Positions 23,712-32,076 of a stretch of 64,000 nt of DNA are shown here, piece after piece. Source of the DNA: Bartonella phoceensis (GTDB lineage: Bacteria > Pseudomonadota > Alphaproteobacteria > Rhizobiales > Rhizobiaceae); NCBI RefSeq assembly GCF_902825145.1, contig NZ_CADEAD010000004.1:1-64000 (forward strand). Direction: 5' to 3'. A program made the position numbers and the translations under genes. Below the pieces are notes generated by a model that did no database searches, had not been told where the DNA came from, and was given only the letters and a program-made list of their open reading frames with translations. Within the stretch, counting starts at the first letter, position 1; each line of letters opens with the position of its first letter.

Positions 23712-24304
23712 TGAAAAAGATGCATGGGAGTCGTGAATAGTTTAGGCCAAATGTGGTTGTCCAGTATTGCTCTTAGCTTTGATGTTTGTGCTACACTCTG
23801 TAAAAACAACAGATACGCAGCGTGATATTATAGGGTGATTCTTCAAAATGAATGTGATACTTCAAGCATTATTCTGCGTGTGACAGTAAGTTTATTAAGG
23901 AGTGACGTATTTAAGGGTATCTTATGTGAAGTGCATTGATTTTTTAGTGACAAAGATGGATTTTCTTTTGTTCTATGAGGTCCATTCACACAGGCGATTT
24001 ATTTCAATACGTCGAGATTTAAAGATTCCATTCAGGTTATGCTGTTATTTTGGATTGTGAAACATTTAAAGTTGCACATTTTGGCTATTTTGTATATTTT
24101 ACGCAATTCTTTTTCTCCATATAAAGATAATTACTAAAGATAAAATATCCTTATTGAGTTTTTTATAAAAAGATTGTTTTGAGAAAACAGAGTGAATTTA
24201 GTCTTTTTTAAGAAACAAAAATTTATGAAATTGTAAGGATTAAATTTTGTGTAGCTTGCTTTTTTATAGATTTGTTTTTATTTTAAGAAAATGCTGCTGA
24301 TTTT
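23712..24304. other. Gene-free stretch
   Basis: About 590 AT-rich bases between rpoD and the UPF0260 remnant. No ORF, repeat or RNA that I can support. Confidence 0.5.
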
Positions 24305-24767
24305 ATGAGTAATAAAATTCCCTTTTGGAAATAAAAAAACTAGAAGGAATTTTACTTCTTGAAGTGGGAGATTCTCTGGGGTGGTTATGGGCTTTATTGT
24401 TTGCACAAAATAGAAGATGATGATACCAGTGATATTTATACAACCAGTATTGCTTGCCGCCTTTTAGGCAAAGAAATTTGTCAGTGTCGGAGTTATGTTT
24501 ATCGTCAATAATTGTTCCAAATTGTATAACGTTGGATATTGCGACGATTAAGACATCTCGTTGGTTTCCAGAGAGTTGTGCTTATCGGCTGATTCATATG
24601 GGGGTAAAGATCTTTACTGGCAGCATCTATTGGTATCAGGAAATCGTCAGATGGTGCATCAAAAACAACTTTCTGCGCGCAGAAAGATAGAAATTTACGA
24701 AGATGAGTTATCATCGGAAGCAACCTACCTCTCTCATATCACTGGTCTCCTTTCTGAAGGCCAATGA
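24305..24767 (+). pseudogene. UPF0260/YcgN-family cysteine-cluster protein, decayed
   Basis: Joining frames reconstructs nearly the whole family pattern: MSNKIPFWK at 24305, two stops, then KWE...GYGLYCLHKIEDDDTSDIYTT, IACRLLGKEICQCRSYVYRQ, a frame change near 24510, IVPNCITLDIATIKTSRWFPESCAYRLI, another near 24600, and GKDLYWQHLLVSGNRQMVHQ...EIYEDELSSEA to the stop at 24765-24767. YcgN proteins have conserved cysteines that probably bind zinc or iron; the first CxxC-type cluster is altered here. Two or more frameshifts plus internal stops show that no full product is made. Related proteins are widespread in Rhizobiales; their function is poorly known. Confidence 0.8.
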
Positions 24768-24803
24768 TATGACTGTTTTACGTAATAACTGATGGCATTG
24801 ACT

Positions 24804-25541
24804 TTAATTTATAGCAAATACCACGGTAACATTGACGCTATAGCCCAACTCACCCCCTGAAAAATTTGTATCAGCATAACTTGCAGGTGCCGCTTTGCTC
24901 ATAAGGCGGGGTCCTGGATAATAGTTATCATTATTTTCATTGATTTCAATAATGTTTCCTAATTTTAAATTTGCTGCTTGTGCTATAGTTTCAGCCTTTT
25001 CAATGGCTTCAGCAATAGCTTTTTTCCGTGCTTCTTGATAAAATGGTTTTGTATCGGCGTTGGTAAAGGTAATGCCATTGATTGAGTTAACACCAAGCGC
25101 CATTGCTTGATCGAATATTTTACCAGCATTGGAGAGATCACGGATACGCACTGTTAAAGAATTTGAAACATGATAAAATTTTTCATTATTCCTTTTTTCA
25201 TGATGTTTATCTGGGGCAGATTGATAAATGGATAAGCCTGATGTTTGTAAATCATTTGCCTGTATGCCATTGTTCTTAAAAGCATTTACGATATCATTCA
25301 TAGATTCATTATTTGCTGCTAATGCTTTTTGCGCAGTTTTGTCCTCTGTAACAACGGCGAGATTGATAATTGCCATATCTGGTTCTGCTTGACTTTCGCC
25401 AGTTGCAGTAACTGTAATCGTTGCATTTTTCATTTTGTTTGCTTCGGCATGTAGGGGGAGTGAACTAACGAGTAGTGTGAGTATCACCATCGCTATTTTG
25501 ATTCTATAGTGATTCAACGAATGGAAAACTATCTTTATCAT
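24804..25541 (-). CDS. SIMPL-domain (DUF541) periplasmic protein, BP26/Omp28-like
   Basis: 245 residues, with AAAGGA just before the ATG. The N-terminal signal peptide is IKIAMVILTLLVSSLPLHAEA, with likely cleavage after AEA. The mature SIMPL/DUF541 domain starts ATITVTATGESQAEPDMAIINLAV, the family hallmark, and ends GGELGYSVNVTVVFAIN. The Brucella member is the 26-kDa periplasmic immunogen BP26, which forms large channel-like multimers; cellular role is unclear. The gene is convergent with the decayed UPF0260 gene, 36 bases apart, and stands alone as a transcription unit. Confidence 0.9.
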   Translation of the reverse strand: MIKIVFHSLNHYRIKIAMVILTLLVSSLPLHAEANKMKNATITVTATGESQAEPDMAIINLAVVTEDKTAQKALAANNESMNDIVNAFKNNGIQANDLQTSGLSIYQSAPDKHHEKRNNEKFYHVSNSLTVRIRDLSNAGKIFDQAMALGVNSINGITFTNADTKPFYQEARKKAIAEAIEKAETIAQAANLKLGNIIEINENNDNYYPGPRLMSKAAPASYADTNFSGGELGYSVNVTVVFAIN

Positions 25542-25711
25542 ATCTATTCCTTTATATTTAGCAATTTACTACCTTCTCATTTCTAGGAGTTCTTGTAAAG
25601 AAATTAGAGTATTGAAAAAAAAACCAATAGAAAAGAAAAAAAGATGGATTATCATTTAGGTAAGCTCTTGTATCGTGGAGCATTTTAGTTTAGAGAGAAG
25701 CAACCTGTGTG

Positions 25712-25788
25712 GGGCCTGTAGCTCAATTGGTTAGAGCCAGCGGCTCATAACCGCTTGGTTGGGGGTTCGAGTCCCTCCGGGCCCACCA
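25712..25788 (+). tRNA. tRNA with CAU anticodon (probably Ile2, possibly elongator Met)
   Basis: A 77-base cloverleaf with encoded CCA. Acceptor GGGCCTG pairs with CGGGCCC (one T-G pair), the D arm is GCTC/GAGC, the anticodon stem is AGCGG/CCGCT around CTCATAA, and the T arm is GGGGG/TTCGAGT/CCCTC-like. It starts with G1-C72, so it is not initiator tRNA. The C4-G69 and C5-G68 pairs are features that TilS uses to recognise tRNA-Ile2, where C34 becomes lysidine and reads AUA; this favours Ile2 over Met. The assignment between the two is inferred. Confidence 0.93.
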
Positions 25789-26944
25789 TTATAAAATAAA
25801 TAGGTTATATAGAAGATTCTAGCTTCTGTGTTTTTTGGTTTGTTTTTCTATTTGTCTTGAATGTTCTGTTGTGTGTGGTTTTTTGTCAGCTATTTAATGT
25901 CGGGAGGTGTTATGTTGTCTTCAGAAAAGCCAAGATTTTGTTTTTATTTGTGATATTATAGTATTTGCATTGGCTGGTGGGTATTGCTACCTGTTTTTTC
26001 AGTTCTAGTGCTGGTTTTCGGATTTCTGGTGTATTATATTTTTTACAAAGGGTGCAAAAAATTCCTTTGTATGTTTATTGACATTTTTTTTGCAAAGATA
26101 TTTTATCCTGATATGACTAGTTTTAGATCTTTGCGTGTTCAGGCAAAATTGGAAAAAAAATTTTATTTTGATCAGTTGTTTTTTATTTTTGAACAAATAA
26201 TATTATCTATTAAATTTTTTCGGATTCTCAGAGCTGTGTCATTTTGACTCAATTATAGTACTTTAAGTCTATATAAAAAATAGTCTACAAACGTTTATGT
26301 ATATCGTTGGGAAAAAAATAATGACATTTGTCCCTGTTTTTTTCGAGCTGAAGAGCGGCTGTGCTTTTTGTAAATGCTTGTACAATTTGTCTACGGGTAT
26401 CATTAGAGCTTGACCCGTTGTATATTTTTGAGTATCCTTACCTCTTTCACGATGGATCTCTATGTTGGTATTTCGAGGGTACTTTCAGGGGGAGGGTGGT
26501 CTTTTTGAAAGGCGTGTCACAGAGTTCTAAGCAGTGCTGTTGTTCATAAGAACTATACATATCGCATTGTAATATATTTGCTTTGCGATAGTGTTTAAAA
26601 TAGGCTTTTTCGTATTTTCTCACATAGAGGCTGGCAACGTCTTCAGAGATGTCTTCACATTAATTAGTTGTTGGTAGTTAGTTGTTGGTTTGGTTCGCAA
26701 GATATGAGTCGTATTATGAGCGTTTTTGATAAAAGTGGTGATGCCAATTTTTTATAAAAAAGTTCGGACCGCGCGATGTTTTTTGTTTCACTATAGTACA
26801 CAATTAACAGAATCCTATCTGATTGTATGAGACCAGTTTGTACATAATTGCTTCCATACTACCTATTGCAAATATTTTTTTCTAAGGTATGTGGTATGTA
26901 TGAACGCTTTAACGTTATACAGTTTGACTACATGGAATATAGCT
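25789..26944. other. Gene-free stretch with a short direct repeat
   Basis: About 1.15 kb after the tRNA. Open frames at 25984-26247 and 26361-26549 are unsupported. An 11-base sequence, TTAGTTGTTGG, occurs at 26664-26674 and again at 26678-26688. No tRNA 3'-end duplicate (attachment-site scar) is visible in it. Confidence 0.5.
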
Positions 26945-27127
26945 ATGAGTAATAATGAAAAATTTGAGGCAGCTTTATCTGATATTATCGTGAAATGGGA
27001 GGCTTTGTCGACGGCTCAAAAGCAAGAGATATTGAAAATAGTAGAAAACTTTACAACTGCTGCTCAGTCAATAGAACACTTAAAGCCTCAATCTTCTTTT
27101 TATCTCCAGATGAAATCAAAGCAATGA
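26945..27127 (+). CDS. Small helical protein of unknown function
   Basis: 60 residues from MSNNEKFEAAL; an in-frame ATG 18 codons earlier is possible, but the peptide it would add is not protein-like. The product is predicted to be largely helical (KFEAALSDIIVKWEALSTAQKQEILKIVENFTTAAQSIEHL) with no motif I recognise. It runs head-to-head into the minus-strand HTH gene, and the two coding 3' ends overlap by 77 bases. Its position beside a phage-type repressor suggests an accessory, perhaps prophage-derived gene. Function is not assignable. Confidence 0.5.
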   Translation: MSNNEKFEAALSDIIVKWEALSTAQKQEILKIVENFTTAAQSIEHLKPQSSFYLQMKSKQ

Positions 27128-27365
27128 GTTTTAAATCTTCGTCGGAAATATTAAAACCAGTTATTACATATATAGCACTAGCATTTCCAAGTATGTTAAG
27201 AATAGCCATCAATTTATCTACAGAGGGCCTTTTTCCTCCATTTATCATTTGTTGTACGTAGTTTTGCCCGCAGCCTGCAGCTTTGCTTATTTCAATCATT
27301 GTGCGTCCATCGCTTTTTATCAATTCAATTAAGCGTTGGAACCAATCTTTTTCAGTCTTTTTCAT
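27051..27365 (-). CDS. Small HTH (XRE/phage repressor type) regulator
   Basis: 104 residues from MKKTEKDWFQRLIELIKSDGRTMIEISKAAGCGQNYVQQMINGGKRPSVDKLMAILNILG. The helix-turn-helix covers about residues 20-55, with ISKAAGCGQNYVQQMI as the turn and recognition helix, followed by a short tail (FNISDEDLKLIALISSGDKKKIEALSVLL). The size and layout match short phage-type repressors; there is no peptidase or ligand domain. A 12-base perfect palindrome lies 21-32 bases before the start codon and is a likely autoregulatory operator. Bartonella genomes are known to carry several small HTH genes paired with Brt regulatory RNAs; whether this is one of them cannot be told here. Confidence 0.75.
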   Translation of the reverse strand: MKKTEKDWFQRLIELIKSDGRTMIEISKAAGCGQNYVQQMINGGKRPSVDKLMAILNILGNASAIYVITGFNISDEDLKLIALISSGDKKKIEALSVLLTEQQL

Positions 27366-27385
27366 TTTTAGACCTTTACACATTT

Positions 27386-27397
27386 ACGCTATAGCGT
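27386..27397. promoter_or_regulatory. Palindromic operator candidate upstream of HTH gene
   Basis: ACGCTATAGCGT is a perfect 12-base palindrome, extended by TT and AA with one mismatch on each arm. It lies 21 bases upstream of the HTH start codon on the minus strand, where a dimeric repressor would block its own promoter. Confidence 0.5.
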
Positions 27398-27811
27398 TAA
27401 TATTACACTGCGAATCTGGAATAGATATACAAGGAGCGTAAAATATCCGTGTGTAGCTTTTCGCCTGTGGGTGATAGAGAGTTGTTTTAACAATGACAAA
27501 AATTTCCCCATGCACTTTCAGATTCGAATCAATACAAAATGGTTATTTAGTTCCACGATTGTGACAGGATAGGTGCGTATGACCCGGGATGGAAATACGC
27601 TTGGTGTGTTCATGAAATACTACCGATAATATACATAGCATCACTATAAATCAAGATATACCCTAACATTGTCATTTGTAAGGAATTTCTGCGTTAAGGT
27701 TGTGCGCGGATGGAATTTTGCAGCCTTAAGAAAAGAGTCATGATTGTAAAAAATGTAAATTCATGAGCGTGGAGTACTATTTTTTGGTTTTAATAGATCA
27801 GTTACTGTCAG
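27398..27811. other. Intergenic region of the prophage-like patch
   Basis: About 410 bases upstream of both the HTH gene (minus) and the decayed beta-helix gene (plus). I see no ORF. It could host a regulatory RNA, but no terminator-like hairpin with a T-run is visible. Confidence 0.4.
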
Positions 27812-28218
27812 ATGATATATAGCATGCGTGTGTTAAGAGACTTTGAAAATATCAAAAAAAGTACTTTTGGTAATTTTATAGAGTGTAGAAGTACTCTTCG
27901 TTATGAAGGTAATTGTTGGGGAAAATATCGTATAAGCAGTCAATGCTTTATCAAAGGTGGATGTGCTTTTATTAGATACTATGATTTATAATAGTGCTCG
28001 TGTTTGTAATGGTAGCACTATTTATAACAGTGCACAGATATATTGTATATTGCTTGTTTCTGACAATGTGCATGTTTACGGCCATGCCTGAGATTTATAA
28101 CTGTGGAGATTTTCGCAATGACACAGAAATTCGCATAGTTAACTGCATTCTACAGAGTACAAAAGAGGAAACAAAAACAATGCAGGGGTGGTGTGTGGGG
28201 AGCCCATTGCACCGTTAG
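27812..28218 (+). pseudogene. Phage-type hexapeptide beta-helix protein, decayed copy 1
   Basis: Joined frames reproduce the N-terminal pattern of a common phage protein family: MIYSMRVLRDFENIKKSTFG, then NFIECRSTLRYEGNCWGKY (compare the family's RALRDFG.VK.GDLGGFIE...LSHEGNCWV). Imperfect hexapeptide turns follow: IYNSARVCNGSTIYNSAQIY, VSDNVHVYGHA, IYNCGDFRNDTEIRIV. At least two frame changes (near 27975 and 28065) and internal stops break it. Intact relatives form left-handed beta-helices with one Y/V-G-N-A-x-V turn per six residues. This is good evidence that the patch derives from a prophage or phage-like element. Confidence 0.65.
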
Positions 28219-28475
28219 CGTTGTCTGAAATTATTTGTGTTTTTACGTTTTGTATAAATAAAAACAGGGTAAATAGTTGGCGTGAGAGTATGGATTTAGG
28301 TAACTTTCATGGGATTATTTTACGTCATTTATTAGAGTATTTTATGGGAAAAATAAGATTAAGTGTGACTTGTTACACTTGGTATATGCAGTTTTTGGTA
28401 TTCTTTTTTTAAGGAGGGGTAAACAAAATAAATTGGTCGAGATGATCAATATAACGACAATCCAAGGAGATAAAA

Positions 28476-28790
28476 ATGAGTGTAAATGAAGTTTTATTAG
28501 GAGTTATGATTATTATTGTGCTTTTGAGTGGTATTACATTTCGGTTTGCTTTTTATTATCGTGATCAGGTTAAAATTCTTAAAGAAGAGGCAAGAAAGAT
28601 AAAGCATGATTTCTTAAGGGATTCTATGAAGATGACTGAAGAACGAGATAGGGCAATCAGAGATCAGAGTATGGTCATTAAAAGACGTGATCAAGCAATT
28701 GAAAAACTAAAAAAACAAATTAAGCAACACGAAGGAATTATTAAGCAACATCAAGAAGAAATTAAATCTAAAAATGATGTGAAAAGGTAA
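28476..28790 (+). CDS. Membrane-anchored coiled-coil protein, unknown function
   Basis: 104 residues with an excellent ribosome-binding site (AAGGAG 7 bases before ATG). One N-terminal membrane helix (VLLGVMIIIVLLSGITFRFAFYY, about residues 6-28) is followed by a highly charged continuous coiled coil (QVKILKEEARKIKHDF to the end), including heptad-like repeats ending IKQHEGIIKQHQEEIKSK. The layout resembles phage inner-membrane spanins or lysis-control proteins, but no partner outer-membrane spanin is visible. It lies between two decayed pieces of a phage beta-helix gene. It looks intact and expressed; function is unknown. Confidence 0.7.
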   Translation: MSVNEVLLGVMIIIVLLSGITFRFAFYYRDQVKILKEEARKIKHDFLRDSMKMTEERDRAIRDQSMVIKRRDQAIEKLKKQIKQHEGIIKQHQEEIKSKNDVKR

Positions 28791-28815
28791 TTTACTCACA
28801 TTTTGCATCGGATTT

Positions 28816-29138
28816 GTGTATCAAAAAGTTTTAGTAATTTGGGTTGGTAATGCAATTATGTTTTTGGATAATACTTAAATTTATCGAAAGTAATCGTTGG
28901 TGGCAACGTAAAAATTTTTATGGCGATGCACTGGTTTATAGATATACTAAGGTTATTAAGAATACACATATATGATTCTGCAATCGTTTATGAAAATATG
29001 ACTGTTTGTGGTGATGTACGTGTTGCTGCAAACAATATTGAGGTTGGTCTGTTCATTTGGATAATGAAATATATTATAATAGAATGCTCTCAACAAGCTG
29101 GCATAGCAGTGGCAAGAAAAAAGCCTCCTGTTCTTTAG
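28816..29138 (+). pseudogene. Phage-type hexapeptide beta-helix protein, decayed copy 2 or C-terminal piece
   Basis: Three frames carry successive hexapeptide turns: VYQKVLVIWVGNAIMFLDNT (from 28816), then FYGDALVYRYTKVI near 28920, then IYDSAIVYENMTVCGDVRVAANNIEVG near 28967-29045, running on to a stop at 29136-29138. Stops and frame changes separate them. It may be the 3' part of the same ancestral gene as the piece at 27812-28218, split by the coiled-coil gene, or a second copy. Confidence 0.55.
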
Positions 29139-29502
29139 AAGATGAAGCGGTCAAAAAGATAGGAAGAGAAGGGTGTACGCAGAAGATATTAATTATTTGT
29201 TAGAACAATCATATTCACAATTATGATCTATGTGTACTCTGTTACGTTCATTACTTGTACGGGACAGATACAAGATGAGGGGGGAGTTTAATTGTCCATT
29301 CAACAACAATTCGACTGTTATTCCGGATACAGGCTACAGCATACACAAAGAGCTTTATCTGAATTATTTTTGTATGGTTGAGAACCATACAAAAATCATG
29401 CTCCCATTAGAAGAAAATCAGTCGTTTTACTGTTCACCATAAAAACACGATGCTCTATTACAAATATACAAAGTGAAATTTTTACCTTAATGGTAAGAAG
29501 CA
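29139..29502. other. Intergenic region, no supported gene
   Basis: About 360 bases. A 70-codon frame at 29230-29442 lacks a ribosome-binding site and known relatives. The first 85 bases may be the tail of the decayed beta-helix gene. Confidence 0.4.
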
Positions 29503-29682
29503 CTAAGAACACAATTCCCTAACGAGGGCTTTACACGTAGTTTCTTTTATCTGCTCAATATTTATCAGGATATCTTGTTTCGTTGGATAACCCTTACTAG
29601 AAAAAGCAATTTTTTGTTCATCTCCTGAGATTAAACGCCAGTACCATTGATTGTGAACACCCCGAAATACCTCAAAATACAT
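29503..29682 (-). CDS. YegP-like (DUF1508) small protein
   Basis: 59 residues from MYFEVFRGVHNQWYWRLISGDEQKIAFSSKGYPTKQDILINIEQIK. This is one copy of the DUF1508 beta-beta-alpha unit (FEV.R...G.WRWRL....G..IA.S..GY.SK......I..VK), of which E. coli YegP has two. GTGGGA sits just before the chosen ATG; a GTG three codons earlier would be the alternative start. Its role is unknown in any organism. It sits in the prophage-like patch, 55% of the way between the two repressor genes, and looks intact. Confidence 0.75.
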   Translation of the reverse strand: MYFEVFRGVHNQWYWRLISGDEQKIAFSSKGYPTKQDILINIEQIKETTCKALVRELCS

Positions 29683-30008
29683 ACTTCCCACCTCATAAAG
29701 TAGTCAATAATTGCAGGATAAATATTCAAACACTCTGACTATGAGCATTAAGGTATGTCTCTATAATAAGTAGTCAATGCACTTCCCTTAAATTTTTGTT
29801 GTTAAACAATAATTTCTATGAGAACTATACCTTTGTAACAGGAAAATATTTATTGTCAATAAGGTATAAATAGGCATTTTATACTACAAAATACATTTTT
29901 AAAATTTAACCACATTTATAGTGAGAAAATTTCTTTTCATTTCTATTATCTGATATGTTCAATTCTTTTACTATAAGAGTAAACTTTACATGATACACCA
30001 AATCCCAC
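29683..30008. other. Gene-free stretch
   Basis: About 325 very AT-rich bases upstream of the YegP-like gene. It presumably includes that gene's promoter; no specific element can be placed. Confidence 0.4.
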
Positions 30009-30044
30009 CAGCATGAAAAAAGTAAGAAACCTTTTTTCATGCTG
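30009..30044 (-). terminator. 14-base perfect inverted repeat behind the XRE gene
   Basis: CAGCATGAAAAAAG (30009-30022) and CTTTTTTCATGCTG (30031-30044) pair perfectly around an 8-base loop, 44 bases past the stop of the minus-strand XRE gene. The A/T block lies inside the stem rather than after it, so it may be a terminator or a 3'-end stabilising hairpin. Confidence 0.55.
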
Positions 30045-30087
30045 ATAAAACTTGCATCTCTTTTTTCATCCTTTGTGATAAGGATGT

Positions 30088-30627
30088 CTATTGATTAGCT
30101 ATAATCTCTTTTTGCGATATGCTGCGAATAAGTAGATCAATGAACAAGCTAAGAGTGTAAGAATTAGCCATTTTCGCTTTCATATCAATCAAAGAGGTTG
30201 CAGCTTTCGAGCTAAAGTTATTAGAGAAACCTTGTTTTGACAAATATTGCTGCAACTTTTCATAAGAGCTATCAATTTTTTCTTGATTTAGTTTTTCACT
30301 ATTATCACCGCTGGCAAGAATCTCTTCAAGACCTTCAATTTTTTTTATAAAATAGTTCCAATCAAAGTCACCTTTAGTATATTCAGTGTCGAACATTTTT
30401 CCCTGTCCCGTTAAAAGCCAATTAATATTGACACCGTACAACGTGCGATATGTTTGTAAGACACTAAGATTAGGTTCCCTTTCTCCACGCTCATAAAAAG
30501 CAATAGAGTTTTTTGTCATGCTAAAACTTTTAGCGAGCGTTTCACGCGATGGATCCCCTAAAGCAAGGCGTACATAACGTAAACGTTTTCCAAATATAGT
30601 TTTTGATTCAGTTTCAGGACGTGCCAC
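30088..30627 (-). CDS. XRE-family phage-type repressor
   Basis: 179 residues. The N-terminal helix-turn-helix spans about residues 10-70: KRLRYVRLALGDPSRETLAKSFSMTKNSIAFYERGEREPNLSVLQTYRTLYGVNINWLLTGQG, the layout of CI-like repressors ending in the typical NWLLTG. The C-terminal part is helical and charged and has no S24 peptidase residues, so it is not an SOS-cleavable repressor. It may control remains of the phage-like patch. It is divergent from the DUF475 gene, 340 bases apart. Confidence 0.85.
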   Translation of the reverse strand: MARPETESKTIFGKRLRYVRLALGDPSRETLAKSFSMTKNSIAFYERGEREPNLSVLQTYRTLYGVNINWLLTGQGKMFDTEYTKGDFDWNYFIKKIEGLEEILASGDNSEKLNQEKIDSSYEKLQQYLSKQGFSNNFSSKAATSLIDMKAKMANSYTLSLFIDLLIRSISQKEIIANQ

Positions 30628-30970
30628 GAATTATCTCCCTCAGTAAATCATCATGGTATAGATTTTGACCGATAAAGGCACACTATGTATTAATGCCTCA
30701 TGATATAATGTCAATATTTAATTTATATTTTTATTTCTCTTTATTTTTTTAATTTTAGTGGATAGGAAGCTATTTTAAATTTATTATATTGCATATTGTT
30801 TAAGGTTGGTATTCATTTCAGATAAAATGGTATAATTTCTGATTCTTTTCTTGTTTTTTCTGCAGAAATTTCCATATGGAGGGGTCGCGTATATCTTTTC
30901 TGTTTTTGCATTAATAGATGTAATCTTTTGATTCGCACTGCAGGTAAATGAAAAAAATAATTTTTGAGGA
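30628..30970. other. Divergent promoter region
   Basis: 340 AT-rich bases between the XRE gene (minus) and the DUF475 gene (plus). It must hold both promoters. No palindrome comparable to the one near 27386 is visible. Confidence 0.4.
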
Positions 30971-32029
30971 ATGAATATGGCCCTATTAGGCTATTTTAGG
31001 TGGGCTTTTTTTTTCACAGTTGTAGGCATCTTAATAGGGGGGGCTATTGGTTGGTTTGAAACGAGAAGTGTTACTGGTTTTTTAAAATACTTTTTTGTTT
31101 GCTGTGTTTTAGGAATTTTAGAAATTTCTTTATCTTTTGATAATTCTATTATCAATGCTCGTATTCTTGGGAAAATGGATCCATTATGGCGCCGTCGTTT
31201 TCTAGTATGGGGTATTTTAGTGGCCGTATTTGGGATGCGGATTGTTTTTCCGTTGTTGGTAGTTACTGTTGCGGTTGGGATTAATCCAATTGCTGCAGTA
31301 AAATTAGCTATATGGGAACCACATCAATATGCTGCAAGCTTAACAGATGCGCATGTGGGGATTGCGGCTTTCGGAGGAACTTTCCTTATGATGGTTGGTT
31401 TGAAATATTTTTTTGATCCTGAAAAAGAGGTGCATTGGTTTACTTTTATAGAAAAAATTGCTCAGAAGTTTGGTGCTCTTATTGGCATTGATATCGCAAT
31501 CGTTGTGACTTTGATACTACTCTTTTCAGGACAGATCGCAACAGAAGAGAAAATAACTTTTTTACTTGCTGCTCTTTATGGGCTTTTGACATTTATAGGA
31601 GTCGAAGCAATCAGTTCACTTTTGGATGCTCCCAAAACGTCTCTCATTACAGTCGCTAAAGGAGGGGCTGGTGCCTTTCTTTATTTAGAAATTCTAGATG
31701 CTAGTTTTTCTTTCGATGGGGTTGTTGGTGCTTTTGCCTTTTCACACAACCTTTTCGTTATCGCAATTGGTCTTGGTATAGGGGCGTTTTATGTTCGCTC
31801 TATAACGATTATGTTGGTCGAATCAGGGGTATTGTTGCATTATCGTTATCTAGAGCATGGTGCTTTTTATGCTATTTTGGTGCTGGCAGTGATTATGTAT
31901 CTGCAAACTATCATATCAGTTCCTGAAGTCCTCACAGGATTAGTGGGTGTGTGTATTATTGGCATGGCATTTTATTCTTCTCTTCGTTTTAACCGCCATC
32001 ACTTCGATGAACATATTGTACCTAAGTAA
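30971..32029 (+). CDS. DUF475 integral membrane protein (TerC-superfamily)
   Basis: 352 residues with GAGG 6 bases before ATG. About nine membrane helices. The TerC-like acidic motifs are present twice: LEISLSFDNSIINARIL (residues about 52-68) and LEILDASFSFDGVVGAFAFS (about 240-260), the SFDN/SFDG pair that probably coordinates a metal ion. A central soluble loop carries HWFTFIEKIAQKFGAL. Relatives are linked to manganese efflux or tellurium resistance, but the DUF475 branch is uncharacterised. It stands alone and is convergent with pncA, 47 bases apart. Confidence 0.88.
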   Translation: MNMALLGYFRWAFFFTVVGILIGGAIGWFETRSVTGFLKYFFVCCVLGILEISLSFDNSIINARILGKMDPLWRRRFLVWGILVAVFGMRIVFPLLVVTVAVGINPIAAVKLAIWEPHQYAASLTDAHVGIAAFGGTFLMMVGLKYFFDPEKEVHWFTFIEKIAQKFGALIGIDIAIVVTLILLFSGQIATEEKITFLLAALYGLLTFIGVEAISSLLDAPKTSLITVAKGGAGAFLYLEILDASFSFDGVVGAFAFSHNLFVIAIGLGIGAFYVRSITIMLVESGVLLHYRYLEHGAFYAILVLAVIMYLQTIISVPEVLTGLVGVCIIGMAFYSSLRFNRHHFDEHIVPK

Positions 32030-32076
32030 ATTAAAAATTTCTTATGTGCTATAATAGCAGGATGGAAAAAGATATT

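Noticed and set aside
25984..26247. 87-codon hydrophobic ORF after the tRNA
   Set aside because: Phe/Ile/Lys-rich translation of poly-T DNA; no ribosome-binding site.
26661..26690. Short direct repeat as a CRISPR or satellite
   Set aside because: Only two 11-base copies with a 3-base spacer.
28188..28412. 74-codon ORF just before the coiled-coil gene
   Set aside because: Overlaps the end of the beta-helix relic in another frame; no supporting features.
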